From Qipengyuania marisflavi (GTDB lineage: Bacteria > Pseudomonadota > Alphaproteobacteria > Sphingomonadales > Sphingomonadaceae), in contig NZ_VCAO01000003.1 of assembly GCF_005884405.1 (NCBI RefSeq), positions 186,001-250,000 of the forward strand: DNA of 64,000 nucleotides, in the 5' to 3' direction. Shown here in pieces: positions 36,194 to 45,332 of the stretch; within the stretch, counting starts at the first letter, position 1; every line of letters starts with the position of its first letter. Made by a program: the position numbers and the translations under genes. The notes under the pieces are model-generated. The model ran no database searches and was not told the DNA's origin. It was given only the letters and a program-made list of their open reading frames with translations.

Positions 36194-36676
36194 TCATCGA
36201 CAGTTCTTCGTCACCGCATTGCGGCGAGCTTCCTGCCGAAATGACTCCAGCTTTTCCGAAACCGCTTTGTCGGCATCATCGATAGAGCCACCTCCGGCCT
36301 CGACCGCATTGAAAAGCCCTTCAAGGGCAATTCCCTGCTCCTCAGTGCAGATGAAGTCATCGGAATTAGGTGGGACGTATCCGCCCGTAGAGATACAGGC
36401 GTCGTCGCCGAAGCCTTCGAAGCAAACGCTTTCATAGGAAACGGGAACGCTCGAAGTTGCTACACCCAATCCCGTTATGCCTACCGTTAGCCGCTTGTAC
36501 TCGGCATCTGCGACAGAATCTTCATAGCCTGCCATTCGACACTCGCAATTGATGCGCGAGATTTCCTCAAGCCGTTCTAAGTCTAAAGAAACTTTGGAAT
36601 CGTTCGTCGTCTCGGCATCTCCACCGCAGCCTGAAATCAAAAGTGAAACGGCGAGGCTGACCGGGTACCGCATCAT
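36194..36676 (-). CDS. Putative lipoprotein, unknown function
   Basis: A 160-residue protein with a lipoprotein signal (lipobox LISGC, then GGDAETT). The mature part has six or more cysteines, suggesting disulfides. No family recognised. GC content by my count is about 54%, lower than the neighbours, hinting at a more recent arrival or low expression. ATG 36676 or 36673 lies five to eight bases after the upstream cupin gene stop. Confidence 0.65.
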   Translation of the reverse strand: MMRYPVSLAVSLLISGCGGDAETTNDSKVSLDLERLEEISRINCECRMAGYEDSVADAEYKRLTVGITGLGVATSSVPVSYESVCFEGFGDDACISTGGYVPPNSDDFICTEEQGIALEGLFNAVEAGGGSIDDADKAVSEKLESFRQEARRNAVTKNCR

Positions 36677-36680
36677 TGTT

Positions 36681-37061
36681 CTAAATCTCTTCCACAATCA
36701 GATAGGTCACCGTGGTCTCGCCCACATTCACTACTTCGTGCCACTCCACGCCGTCGCTCGAATAATCCGAGCCCGTCGCCAGCGTCGCCGTGCGCGTGCC
36801 GCTTTCGCTGGTGAGCTTCATCGTGCCTCCGATCAGCGCGTATCCGTAATGCGGCGGGTGATAATGCCGTTCGTGGCCCACACCCGGCGGGAAGGTGCAG
36901 CGCAGCAAGCGGTGCGTGTCGGTCTGGTGCTGGAGCGTGCAGACCCGCTCTCCTTCCCAGCCCGCTTCGAGCGCGGAGGGTAGCGCATCGCTGATGTGCT
37001 GGCGCGTGGTGCAGCTGCCGAGCAGTAGCGTGCCGGCAAGGATTATCCCTATATCTCGCAT
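36681..37061 (-). CDS. Cupin-fold lipoprotein
   Basis: A 126-residue protein with a lipoprotein leader (lipobox LLGSC) and a single cupin barrel: GHERHYHPPHYGYALIGG carries the metal-binding His residues, and DGVEWHEVVNVGETTVTYL the last His. A similar cupin appears as small periplasmic proteins. Enzyme activity unknown. It lies between the acyl-CoA synthetase and a lipoprotein gene, all leftward. Confidence 0.8.
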   Translation of the reverse strand: MRDIGIILAGTLLLGSCTTRQHISDALPSALEAGWEGERVCTLQHQTDTHRLLRCTFPPGVGHERHYHPPHYGYALIGGTMKLTSESGTRTATLATGSDYSSDGVEWHEVVNVGETTVTYLIVEEI

Positions 37062-37063
37062 AT

Positions 37064-38866
37064 TTAGCTGCGGTAAAGCCCGTCGAGGCGCTCGCCGTAG
37101 CGATCCCTGATCTTATGCCGCCGGATTTTCATGCTCGGCGTCATCTCTTCGTTTTCGACGGTGAAGGCTTCGTCGGCAAAGGTGAACTGGCGGACCTTTT
37201 CGACCACTGACAATTCCTTGTTCACCCGGTCCAGAGCCTTGCGCACTTCGGCCCGGAATTCGGGATTGTCCTGCAATTCGCGCAGGTCGAATTTCTTGCC
37301 CTGCGCCTTGGCCCAGTCGAGCGCCCATTCGGCATCGGGGACAATCAGGCCCACGATATAGGGGCGCTGGTCGCCGGTCACCATTGCCTGGCCGATTTCG
37401 GGCTGCAGGGTCAGCATCCCCTCGACTTTTTGCGGGGCGATATTGTCGCCCTTGTCATTGACGATCATGTCTTTCTTACGGTCGGTGATGACCACCCGGC
37501 CCTGATCATCAACATGGCCGATATCGCCGGTGTACAGCCAGCCGTCTTGCAGCGCCCGCCCGGTTTCGGCGGGGTTCTGCCAATAGCCATGCATTACCAG
37601 CTCGCCGCGGCAGAGGATTTCGCCATCCTCGGCAATCTTGATTTCCACGCCGCGCATGGGCGGGCCGACGGAATGCATGGCGATCCCGGCGGCGGGGCGG
37701 TTGCAGCTCATCACCGGGCCAGCCTCGGTCTGGCCATAGCCCTGCAGCATGGTCAGACCCATCGCATCGAAGAAGATGCCGACTTCGGGATTGAGCGGCG
37801 CGCCGCCGCTGACCATCGCCTTGACCCGGCCGCCGAATTTGGCGCGAATCTTGGGGCGCAGCAGGCGGGCGACCACGAAATCGCGTACAGCATCGCCAAA
37901 CTGCGGCTTTCCGGCAGCACGCCGTTCACCGACACCCAGCGCAGTGTCCATCAGTTTGAGCGCCATGCCGCCCTGCTTTTCGATCTGCTTCATGATCCGC
38001 GTGCGCAGCACTTCGAACAGGCGCGGGACGACGACCATGATCGTCGGCTTCACTTCCTCGATATTGCTGGCCAGTTTCTCCAGCCCTTCGGAATAGAATA
38101 TCTGCGCGCCGACAGAGATCGGCAGGAATTGCCCGCCAGTATGCTCGTATGCGTGGCTAAGCGGGAGAAAGGACAGGAAGCGCTCGTCATTCGACAGGCC
38201 GAAATCATCGATCAGGATTTCGCCCGCGCCCGCGACATTGCACAGGATCGCGCCGTGATGCTGCATCACTCCGCGCGGGGCACCGCCGGTGCCGCTGGTG
38301 TAGATGATGCAAGCGGTGTCGCCGCGCCCGATGGTGGCAATCCGCTCCCGCACAGCCTGACGGGCCGTGGCCGCATCGCCTTGCGTCAGGTCGGCCCATG
38401 TGTGGCAGCTAAGATTGCCGCCCTGATATTTGCGGATGCCGTCGATCGGGATGATATGTTCGGCAATTCCGGTGTGCATGATCGCCGGGATCAGCGGTCC
38501 GGACAATTTCTCGTTCGACACGATCACCGCGCGGGCGCCCGAATTGTCGAGAATATGGACGTGATCGCGCTGCGTATTGGTGGTGTAGGCCGGAACGGTA
38601 ATGCAGCCCGCCGCCATGATCGCCAGATCGGCAATGCACCATTCGGGCCGGTTTTCCGACACCAGCGCCACGCGGTCGCCATCGGTCAGGCCCATGGCGC
38701 GCAGCTTTTCTGCCAGAATACATACCTGATCGGCAGTTTCACCCCAGCTCAGCGTCTGCCATTCACCGGCGCGCTTGTGGCCGAGAAAGGGCTGGTCGGC
38801 CTTTTCGTCGGCATGCTTGAGGAACAGCTCGACGAGGTTATTTGCCGCATCGATATCTGAAAGCAC
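37064..38866 (-). CDS. Long-chain acyl-CoA synthetase (AMP-forming)
   Basis: A 600-residue adenylate-forming enzyme. The ATP motif ACIIYTSGTGGAPRGVMQHH, the A5 motif LQGYGQTEAGPVMS, the A7 motif LYTGDIGHVDDQGRVVITDRKKD and the late motif PSMKIRRHKIRDRY are in order. It activates fatty acids for beta-oxidation or lipid synthesis; the region between motifs resembles FadD15-type long-chain synthetases. Only two bases separate it from the cupin gene. Confidence 0.93.
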   Translation of the reverse strand: MLSDIDAANNLVELFLKHADEKADQPFLGHKRAGEWQTLSWGETADQVCILAEKLRAMGLTDGDRVALVSENRPEWCIADLAIMAAGCITVPAYTTNTQRDHVHILDNSGARAVIVSNEKLSGPLIPAIMHTGIAEHIIPIDGIRKYQGGNLSCHTWADLTQGDAATARQAVRERIATIGRGDTACIIYTSGTGGAPRGVMQHHGAILCNVAGAGEILIDDFGLSNDERFLSFLPLSHAYEHTGGQFLPISVGAQIFYSEGLEKLASNIEEVKPTIMVVVPRLFEVLRTRIMKQIEKQGGMALKLMDTALGVGERRAAGKPQFGDAVRDFVVARLLRPKIRAKFGGRVKAMVSGGAPLNPEVGIFFDAMGLTMLQGYGQTEAGPVMSCNRPAAGIAMHSVGPPMRGVEIKIAEDGEILCRGELVMHGYWQNPAETGRALQDGWLYTGDIGHVDDQGRVVITDRKKDMIVNDKGDNIAPQKVEGMLTLQPEIGQAMVTGDQRPYIVGLIVPDAEWALDWAKAQGKKFDLRELQDNPEFRAEVRKALDRVNKELSVVEKVRQFTFADEAFTVENEEMTPSMKIRRHKIRDRYGERLDGLYRS

Positions 38867-38975
38867 TTCGGGCTCCTCGTAGTTTCTTGTTTTGTTTGCG
38901 TCCCAACGTTGCGGGGCGGCTTAGGCTCCCGCTGCCGCTACGGCAAGACCATGCACGGGCGGCATTAACGGCGTC

Positions 38976-40694
38976 TCAGGGCAAGATCAGATCACTTTCG
39001 ATGCGCGGGTCACGCGCGCCCTGCCAGCCGCTGGCAGAGCGTAGGATGGCACCGCCCTTTACCGGGGCGGCGCGTGCGGTAATCTGGCTGTGGCCCAATG
39101 CCTCGAAAGCGGGAATGGCGGTTTCCAGCCAGGTGCCCTGTTCGACCAGTATCGCATCGCCAAACGCCATGATGAAGGGCATCCCGACCGCTTCGCCGGC
39201 CGATGCACCGAAATCGATAGCGGCAATGATGCTGCGCGCGGTCTGGACCGGGATGGTGGAGCCGCCAGCGGCACCGACGGCGAGGAATGGCCGGCCCTGC
39301 GGGTCCCAGACCACAGCCGGCGACATCGAGCTGCGCGGACGCTTGCCGCTCTCCACCCGGTTGGCGACCATACGGCCCTCCACTTCTGGCGAGCGGCTGA
39401 AATCGGTCAGTTCATTGTTGAGATAAAATCCCGAAGCCATCAGCCCGGACCCGAACGGCCCCTCGATGGTGGAGGTGTAGCTGACCATCGTGCCTGCCGC
39501 ATCCACGGCGGCGAGGTGCGATGTGCCGCGCTCCTCAGGCTCGTCGCCGTCGGCCAAGGCAATGGGTGCACCAGCCGGTTTGCCCGGAGCGGCAAAGGCC
39601 AGCGTGGTCGCGGGATCGATCAGGGCGCTTCGCTGCGCCAGATAGGACGGATCGACCAGTCCGGCGACGGGCACCGACACGAAATCGCTATCCGCCAGAT
39701 ACAATTCCCGGTCGGCATAGGCCAGCCGCTGCGCTTCGAGAAACAGGTGCCAGGTGACCGGGTTTTCCGCGCCCAGCGCCGACAGGTCGAAGCGTTCGAG
39801 CATGCCGAGGATTTGCAGCACGGCGACACCGCCCGAAGTCGGCGGACCCATCGCACAGATGCGATAGGCGCGGTAATTGCCGCATACCGGAGCCCGTTCC
39901 TGCGCCTCGTAATCGGCCAGATCGGCGGGGGTCATTGCCTTGTCATGCGGCGTGGCAGCAGCAGTGGTGGTGGCGATTTCCTCGGCCAGCGCGCCGGTAT
40001 AGAACGCCTGCGGCCCGCGTGCGGCGATATCTGTGAAGGTCCGCGCCAGCGCCGAATTGGTGACCACATGGCCCACGGGATGCGCGGCCCCCGCTGCGTC
40101 ATAAAACAGCGCCTTGGCCACCGGCGAACCACCGGCATGTTCGGGCATCCGCACCAGATAATCGTGCAGGCGCGGATTGATGCGGAACCCGTCACGGGCC
40201 AGCGCAATCGCGGGTTCGAACAATTTGGCCCAGGGCAGCCTGCCATTCTTGGCGTGCGCGCGGGCGGCCATTGCGACATTGCCGGGTACCCCCACGCTCA
40301 AGCCGCTGCGGACCGATTCGCGGTAAGCGGGAAGTTTTCCGTCAGGGCCAGAGAACCACTCAGGTCCAGCCGCCGCCGGGGCTTTCTCGCGCCCGTCAAA
40401 GCTTTCAGCGGTGCCAGCGGCGGTGCCGCGCACCAGAAAGCCGCCGCCACCAATGCCGGAGCTTTGCGGTTCGACCACTGTCAGCGCCAGCATGGTGGCA
40501 ACCGCGGCGTCAGTGGCATTGCCACCAGCGCGCAGCATGGCCATCCCGGCCTCCTCAGCGCGTGGATCGGCGGCGGTCACTGTGCCGGCAAAACCGGCTG
40601 GCGGAGCGATTGGTGCGGCGGGCGCATTGGCGGGGAGAGTGGCGCAGCCAGCGAGAAGGGCGGCAGCAAGCGAAACGGTAAAAGCACGGATCAT
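38976..40694 (-). CDS. ggt: Gamma-glutamyltransferase, lipoprotein leader
   Basis: A 572-residue proenzyme with a lipoprotein-type leader (LLAGC). The autocleavage Thr is in ERGTSHLAAVDA, so the small subunit begins around residue 385; NNELTDFS and the later GGSTIP loop are family features. It breaks gamma-glutamyl bonds of glutathione in the periplasm. ATG 40694 is preferred to the upstream frame start because it gives a clean signal. It is 10 bases after pyrD. Confidence 0.93.
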   Translation of the reverse strand: MIRAFTVSLAAALLAGCATLPANAPAAPIAPPAGFAGTVTAADPRAEEAGMAMLRAGGNATDAAVATMLALTVVEPQSSGIGGGGFLVRGTAAGTAESFDGREKAPAAAGPEWFSGPDGKLPAYRESVRSGLSVGVPGNVAMAARAHAKNGRLPWAKLFEPAIALARDGFRINPRLHDYLVRMPEHAGGSPVAKALFYDAAGAAHPVGHVVTNSALARTFTDIAARGPQAFYTGALAEEIATTTAAATPHDKAMTPADLADYEAQERAPVCGNYRAYRICAMGPPTSGGVAVLQILGMLERFDLSALGAENPVTWHLFLEAQRLAYADRELYLADSDFVSVPVAGLVDPSYLAQRSALIDPATTLAFAAPGKPAGAPIALADGDEPEERGTSHLAAVDAAGTMVSYTSTIEGPFGSGLMASGFYLNNELTDFSRSPEVEGRMVANRVESGKRPRSSMSPAVVWDPQGRPFLAVGAAGGSTIPVQTARSIIAAIDFGASAGEAVGMPFIMAFGDAILVEQGTWLETAIPAFEALGHSQITARAAPVKGGAILRSASGWQGARDPRIESDLILP

Positions 40695-40704
40695 GCGGGG
40701 GACG

Positions 40705-41733
40705 CTACTCCGTCCCGACCGCCTCGGCAATCGAGGTAAAGCCGTCACGGCGCATCATTTTTTCCAGCCCACTGACAATCCGCCGCGCCAGTCCCGGTCC
40801 TTCATAGACCAGCGCGCTGTACAGTTGGACCAGGCTGGCCCCGGCGCGGATGCGCGCCCAGGCGTCTGCGGCGCTGGCAATGCCGCCTACACCGATCAGC
40901 GGAACCGCGCCGCCGGTTGCCTTGCGGAAATCACGGATGCGGCCCAGCGCCAGCTGCGTCAGCGGTGCGCCGGAGAGGCCTCCCGTTTCGCCGCGGTGAT
41001 GCGAGCGCAAATCAGGGCGCGAGATGGTGGTGTTGGAGACGATCAGCGCGCCCAGCTGCTTGTCCAGCGCAATCCGCGCAATCGCGTCGATATCGGCACG
41101 CTCCAGATCGGGCGCGACCTTGAGGAAAATCGGCGGGCCGTCAGCGCCGCGTGCATCCAGCACAGCGTCAAGCAGGGCAGTCAGCGCGCCCTCGTCCTGC
41201 AGGGCGCGCAGGCCGGGCGTATTCGGGCTGGAGATATTGACCGCCAGATACGATGCCAGCGGCGCCATGATTTGCGTCATCTTGGCGTAATCGGCAATCC
41301 TGTCGGCGCTGTCCTTATTGGCACCGATATTGATCCCGACCACTCCCGGTCGCTGCGCCCGGCTCGCCAGCCGCTTGCGCGCGCTTTCGGAGCCGCCATT
41401 GTTGAACCCCATCCGATTGATCACCGCGCGGTCTTCGACCAGCCGGAACAGGCGCGGCTTGGGATTGCCTGCTTGCGGAAGCGGGGTAATCGACCCGACC
41501 TCGGCAAATCCGAAGCCCAGCCCAAGCAGCGCATCGGGCACTTCGCCATCCTTGTCGAACCCGGCGGCCATGCCCAGCGGATTGGGAAAGGCGATGCCCG
41601 CCACCTCGGTTGCCAGCGCGCCTGCAGTTGGTGGACTGCGCAGCGGTGAGGCCTTGAGCGCGGCGATGGTCAGGCCATGCGCGCGTTCCGGATCCAGAGC
41701 GAACAAGGCGGGGCGGGCGAGATGGAACAACAT
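40705..41733 (-). CDS. pyrD: Dihydroorotate dehydrogenase (quinone), class 2
   Basis: A 342-residue FMN enzyme that oxidises dihydroorotate to orotate in pyrimidine synthesis. It has the N-terminal membrane-associating helices of class 2 and then GMAAGFDKDGE, GINIGANKDS, VNISSPNTPGLR (Ser base region), LIVSNTTI and GVGGI phosphate-binding motifs. Length is typical. First gene of a leftward run with ggt. Confidence 0.96.
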   Translation of the reverse strand: MLFHLARPALFALDPERAHGLTIAALKASPLRSPPTAGALATEVAGIAFPNPLGMAAGFDKDGEVPDALLGLGFGFAEVGSITPLPQAGNPKPRLFRLVEDRAVINRMGFNNGGSESARKRLASRAQRPGVVGINIGANKDSADRIADYAKMTQIMAPLASYLAVNISSPNTPGLRALQDEGALTALLDAVLDARGADGPPIFLKVAPDLERADIDAIARIALDKQLGALIVSNTTISRPDLRSHHRGETGGLSGAPLTQLALGRIRDFRKATGGAVPLIGVGGIASAADAWARIRAGASLVQLYSALVYEGPGLARRIVSGLEKMMRRDGFTSIAEAVGTE

Positions 41734-42063
41734 GCGCCGCGCCTATGCCCAACCCGCCTGATCCTGTCGAGCGCAGGACCGGTTGGCCGCACCTACAAAC
41801 CGATCCAGCGATGACCTATTTTGTCCGAAATGCCGAGATGTCGTTTGCATACAATCAAATGATACAGACTCGGCTTAATTCACCCCTGCGACCCGAAGGG
41901 CTCGGCGCATTCATGCAAAGAGTTCCTGACTTTATGGGGCGGTTCCTCCGGGCGCCGCCCCCTTTTTTTGGCACCGTGATCCTCTCGCCCCCTTTCCAAG
42001 TGCCGCATTTGGTTGCATGAAACCGGCCAGGGGTCGCACCTTGATAAGTCGGAACCTGGGTCG
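41734..42063. other. 330-base non-coding gap between pyrD and an AraC-type gene
   Basis: I find no credible gene. It has a strong intrinsic terminator on the + strand (41936-41969) with no gene upstream to serve it. Upstream of it are short stems such as GCCGAG (41832-41837) with CTCGGC (41869-41874), and CCTG/CAGG near 41763-41777. The part before the terminator is relatively AT-rich around 41820-41880. It may hold a small RNA gene or the leader of the AraC-type gene, plus the pyrD promoter. Confidence 0.5.
41936..41969 (+). terminator. Orphan intrinsic terminator
   Basis: GGGGCGG (41936-41942) pairs with CCGCCCC (41955-41961) and is followed by C and seven T (41963-41969). It points rightward, about 95 bases before the AraC-type start, with only divergent pyrD on its left. 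Confidence 0.75.
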
Positions 42064-42975
42064 ATGGCGGGCGCGCAACAGGGCGAAAGCCCGCATCAGT
42101 TTACATTTGTGGCGGCCCCGCCCGACCTCGCGCCATATCTCAATTCGCTTTACAGCTGGCAGCTTGAAGAGCCGCGCCTGACGGAAATCCTGCCCGCCTA
42201 TTCCGGGCAAATGGTTGCGTTTGTCCAAGGCAGCGCGCGGATGAAGTTCGATGGCGATGCCATTGGCCGGACCAGTGACGCCTTCTTCGCCGCGCCGCTG
42301 CTACAGGCGCGCCAGTTCGAAGTGACTGGCCCGGCGCGGGCGTTTGGCGTCTCGCTCAATTTTCGCGGCTGGGCGGCGCTGACCGGGCTGGATGTCACCA
42401 AATGGCACGACCGGTTCTTCGCGCCCGGCGCGGCCTTGGGCGAGGGGCTGGCTGAAAAGTTCGCCGCGCTGGCCCCGGCCTGGCGGTCAGGTGCGCTGGA
42501 TGATGCGCAGATGCTGGACGCAATGGTGCAGATTGTGCGCGAAGGGCTGAGCGCCTTGCGCCCCAAGCATATTGAAGTGATCGACCACACGCTGGAATGG
42601 CTGAGCAGCTCGTTCAAACCCGATCTGGCTGATCTCTATGCCAGCCTGCCCTATTCGGAACGACAGGTTCAGCGGCTGGTCGCGCAATTTTTCGGGCAAT
42701 CACCGATTCGTCTGATCCGCCGTTACCGCGCCATTCGCGCCGCCACTCTGCTGTCATTTCCGCAGCTTGCCCCCGAAGTCGAAACCGAGATTCGCGATGC
42801 GTTTTACGATCAGGCGCATCTGATCAAGGAAATCCGCTATTTCACGGGCCGCACCCCGCGCCTGCTGATCCCTGATGATGGTTCGGCGGTAACCGATATG
42901 CTTGGACCTGACGGCTATGGTTCGGTCGACCTGTTTGGCGGCAATCAGGATGAACAGCTTGGCGATGACGGCTAG
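42064..42975 (+). CDS. AraC family transcriptional regulator
   Basis: A 303-residue protein with an N-terminal sensor-like half resembling DUF6597 (HQFTFVAAPPDLAPYLNSLY) and a C-terminal helix-turn-helix pair: YSERQVQRLVAQFFGQSPIRL then IRRYRAIRAATLL and IKEIRYFTGRTPRLL. The ligand and targets are unknown. ATG 42064 is chosen; an earlier ATG at 42013 is possible. It lies alone before the SUF operon. Confidence 0.87.
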   Translation: MAGAQQGESPHQFTFVAAPPDLAPYLNSLYSWQLEEPRLTEILPAYSGQMVAFVQGSARMKFDGDAIGRTSDAFFAAPLLQARQFEVTGPARAFGVSLNFRGWAALTGLDVTKWHDRFFAPGAALGEGLAEKFAALAPAWRSGALDDAQMLDAMVQIVREGLSALRPKHIEVIDHTLEWLSSSFKPDLADLYASLPYSERQVQRLVAQFFGQSPIRLIRRYRAIRAATLLSFPQLAPEVETEIRDAFYDQAHLIKEIRYFTGRTPRLLIPDDGSAVTDMLGPDGYGSVDLFGGNQDEQLGDDG

Positions 42976-43006
42976 CTGCTAACGACTCGCAACAGGCGGT
43001 TCACGG

Positions 43007-43062
43007 TTGAAAACTGCTGCACTGCGGCATAGGTGCCTAATCGGAACAGATTGGTCCGATTA
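43007..43062 (+). promoter_or_regulatory. Promoter and operator of the SUF operon
   Basis: A perfect inverted repeat TAATCGGA (43038-43045) and TCCGATTA (43055-43062), nine bases apart, ends four bases before the Rrf2 regulator ATG. A possible promoter, TTGAAA (43007-43012) with TAGGTG (43030-43035) at 17 bases, lies just before it. The repeat would cover the start of transcription and the ribosome site, suiting autorepression. Confidence 0.6.
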
Positions 43063-43066
43063 CATT

Positions 43067-43477
43067 ATGCGCCTGTCAAATCTCGCCGATTACGCCGTCG
43101 TTACGATGGGCGCTGCGGCCCGCCATTGCGGCGGGGGACGGACCAGTGCGGCCGAACTGGCGGCGGAAACCGCCCTGCCTGTGCCCACGGTCCAGAAACT
43201 GGTCAGCAAGCTGGTGGCTGCCGGATTGTTGCGCTCCACCCGCGGTGCCGGCGGCGGCTTGCAGCTGGCGCGGCCCGCAGCGGCGATCACTCTGGCGGAT
43301 ATTGTCGAGGCGGTCGAAGGGCCGATCGCGCTGTCGGCGTGCAGCGATGGCGGCGACTGTTCGGTCGGCCATGATTGCGCAGTCAGGCCGCATTGGCCGC
43401 TGGTGAACGAGGCGGTGCGCGGCGCGCTGGCCAATATCCCTTTGACCCAACTCGCCCGCCAGGAAGAACCAGCATGA
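43067..43477 (+). CDS. Rrf2 family regulator of the SUF system
   Basis: A 136-residue winged-helix protein of the IscR/Rrf2 family. The start [18 protein letters not shown] is the standard Rrf2 N-terminus, [19 protein letters not shown] the recognition helix, and [13 protein letters not shown] the wing. Three cysteines in [16 protein letters not shown] probably bind an Fe-S cluster. It overlaps sufB by four bases and an inverted repeat precedes it. In alphaproteobacteria this gene is the first of the suf operon. Confidence 0.93.
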   Translation: MRLSNLADYAVVTMGAAARHCGGGRTSAAELAAETALPVPTVQKLVSKLVAAGLLRSTRGAGGGLQLARPAAAITLADIVEAVEGPIALSACSDGGDCSVGHDCAVRPHWPLVNEAVRGALANIPLTQLARQEEPA

Positions 43478-44967
43478 ACGAAGTTGCCGCAATCCAGGAC
43501 CAGGACGCCCGTGACGCAGCGGATCGCGCTGCCGAATATGAACACGGCTGGTCGTCGGATATCCAGCAGGACTTCGCGCCCAAAGGGCTGACCGAGGACA
43601 CGGTCCGGTTCATTTCCGGCAAGAAGAACGAGCCGGAATGGATGCTTGACTGGCGATTGAAGGCATTTCGCCTGTGGCTGACGCTGGACGAGCCTGACTG
43701 GGCCAAGGTCGGCTATCCCAAGATCGATTACCAGGACGCCTATTATTACGCGGAACCGACCAAGAAGCCGGTGCTGGGCTCGCTTGATGAGCTCGATCCC
43801 GAGATCAAGGCGGTTTATGACAAGCTGGGCATCCCGATCGCCGAGCAGGAAGTGCTCGCCGGGGTCGAAGGCGCTGAGCCCGAAAAGGCAAGGGTTGCGG
43901 TCGATGCGGTGTTCGACAGCGTCAGCGTCGCCACCACATTCCGCAAGGAGCTGGAGAGCGCGGGCGTCATCTTCCGCTCGATTTCGGAGGCGATCCGCGA
44001 ATATCCTGAACTGGTCAGAAAATGGCTCGGCAAAATCGTGCCGCAGCGTGACAATTATTTCGCCACGCTCAATAGCGCGGTCTTTTCGGATGGAACCTTC
44101 GTCTACATTCCCGAAGGCGTGCGCTGCCCGATGGAGCTTTCCACCTATTTCCGCATCAATGCCGAAAACACCGGCCAGTTCGAACGCACGCTGATTATTG
44201 CCGAAAAGGGCAGCTATGTCAGCTATCTGGAAGGCTGCACCGCACCGATGCGCGATGAAAACCAGCTCCACGCCGCAGTGGTCGAACTGGTCGCGATGGA
44301 CGATGCGGAGATCAAATATTCGACCGTCCAGAACTGGTATCCCGGCAATGCCGAGGGCGTGGGCGGGATCTACAATTTCGTCACCAAGCGCGGGCTGTGC
44401 CAGGGCGCACGGTCAAAGATCAGCTGGACGCAGGTCGAAACCGGCAGCGCGGTGACGTGGAAATACCCGTCGTGCGTGCTCAATGGCGAAGACAGCGTGG
44501 GCGAGTTCTACTCGGTCGCGGTGACCAACAATCACCAGCAGGCCGATACCGGCACCAAGATGATTCACAATGGCAAGGGCAGCCGCAGCACGATCATCTC
44601 CAAGGGCATCAGCGCCGGCAAGAGCTCAAACACCTATCGCGGGCTGGTCCGCGTGGGCGCGAACGCCGACAATGTGCGCAATTTCACGCAGTGTGACAGC
44701 CTGCTGCTCGGCAGTGAATGCGGCGCGCACACCGTGCCTTATATCGAAGTGAAAAACCCCAGCGCGCAGATCGAGCACGAGGCGACGACCAGCAAAATCT
44801 CTGACGACCAACTGTTCTACGCAATGCAGCGCGGGCTGGGGACCGAGGAAGCGGTGGCGCTGATCGTCAACGGCTTCGCGAAGGACGTGATGAAGCAGCT
44901 GCCGATGGAATTCGCAGTAGAGGCGCAGAAGCTGCTGGCGATTTCGCTCGAGGGGAGCGTGGGGTGA
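43474..44967 (+). CDS. sufB: Fe-S cluster assembly scaffold SufB
   Basis: A 497-residue SufB. The start region has [20 protein letters not shown]-type sequence; the core beta-helix includes [29 protein letters not shown] and the C-terminal [21 protein letters not shown] with the essential Cys. Start ATG 43474 is coupled to the regulator. SufB forms the SufBCD complex that builds clusters with sulfur from SufS. Here two extra genes separate it from sufC. Confidence 0.97.
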   Translation: MNEVAAIQDQDARDAADRAAEYEHGWSSDIQQDFAPKGLTEDTVRFISGKKNEPEWMLDWRLKAFRLWLTLDEPDWAKVGYPKIDYQDAYYYAEPTKKPVLGSLDELDPEIKAVYDKLGIPIAEQEVLAGVEGAEPEKARVAVDAVFDSVSVATTFRKELESAGVIFRSISEAIREYPELVRKWLGKIVPQRDNYFATLNSAVFSDGTFVYIPEGVRCPMELSTYFRINAENTGQFERTLIIAEKGSYVSYLEGCTAPMRDENQLHAAVVELVAMDDAEIKYSTVQNWYPGNAEGVGGIYNFVTKRGLCQGARSKISWTQVETGSAVTWKYPSCVLNGEDSVGEFYSVAVTNNHQQADTGTKMIHNGKGSRSTIISKGISAGKSSNTYRGLVRVGANADNVRNFTQCDSLLLGSECGAHTVPYIEVKNPSAQIEHEATTSKISDDQLFYAMQRGLGTEEAVALIVNGFAKDVMKQLPMEFAVEAQKLLAISLEGSVG

Positions 44968-45332
44968 TGTTGATAGATTTGCTAAATGGTGATCAGATAA
45001 CAGCGGTTCCACATGCAACACAGTATTGCGATTGGCTTTCGCGCCTTTCCGAAGGCGAACTTCTCAAAATCAAAGATGAGTTGAACGGCATGATCTCTTG
45101 CGATGAGGTTCACACATCAAGTTGGATGCCTGGATCGGATTGGACGGGCACACCGTTTCAGCCGATCTACGAGAAGGCGGCGCGGTCTAGTTTCGACGCC
45201 GCGCGCAAATGCTTTGGACTCATGGTCTGGCAGACATTCATGGAACGACCCGACGAATGGTCTTTTAAGAAAGCTGAGCAAGGAGATCGAGACTTTAGCG
45301 GGACAGTTTATTTCAGGGTAAACGCAACGTGA
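44967..45332 (+). CDS. Unknown protein inserted in the suf operon
   Basis: A 121-residue soluble protein, not recognised. It starts at the ATG sharing the sufB stop (TGATG; GTG 44964 also possible) and ends with a four-base GTGA overlap into the next gene, so it is coupled into the operon. By my count GC is about 52%, well below sufB and sufC. It has three Cys (YCDWL, ISCDEV, RKCFGL) and Trp-rich segments (SSWMPGSDWTGTPFQPIYEK). Codon use looks unlike its neighbours, suggesting acquisition. Confidence 0.75.
   Translation: MLIDLLNGDQITAVPHATQYCDWLSRLSEGELLKIKDELNGMISCDEVHTSSWMPGSDWTGTPFQPIYEKAARSSFDAARKCFGLMVWQTFMERPDEWSFKKAEQGDRDFSGTVYFRVNAT

Noticed and set aside
37430-38860. A 476-codon open frame on the + strand opposite the acyl-CoA synthetase
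   Set aside because: Shadow of a well-supported gene, with no recognisable motif.
39090-40739. A 549-codon open frame on the + strand opposite ggt
   Set aside because: Shadow frame; the - strand has a complete gamma-glutamyltransferase with its autocleavage site.
41745-42020. A 91-codon open frame in the pyrD/AraC gap
   Set aside because: No ribosome site or family likeness, and it reads through the strong terminator hairpin.
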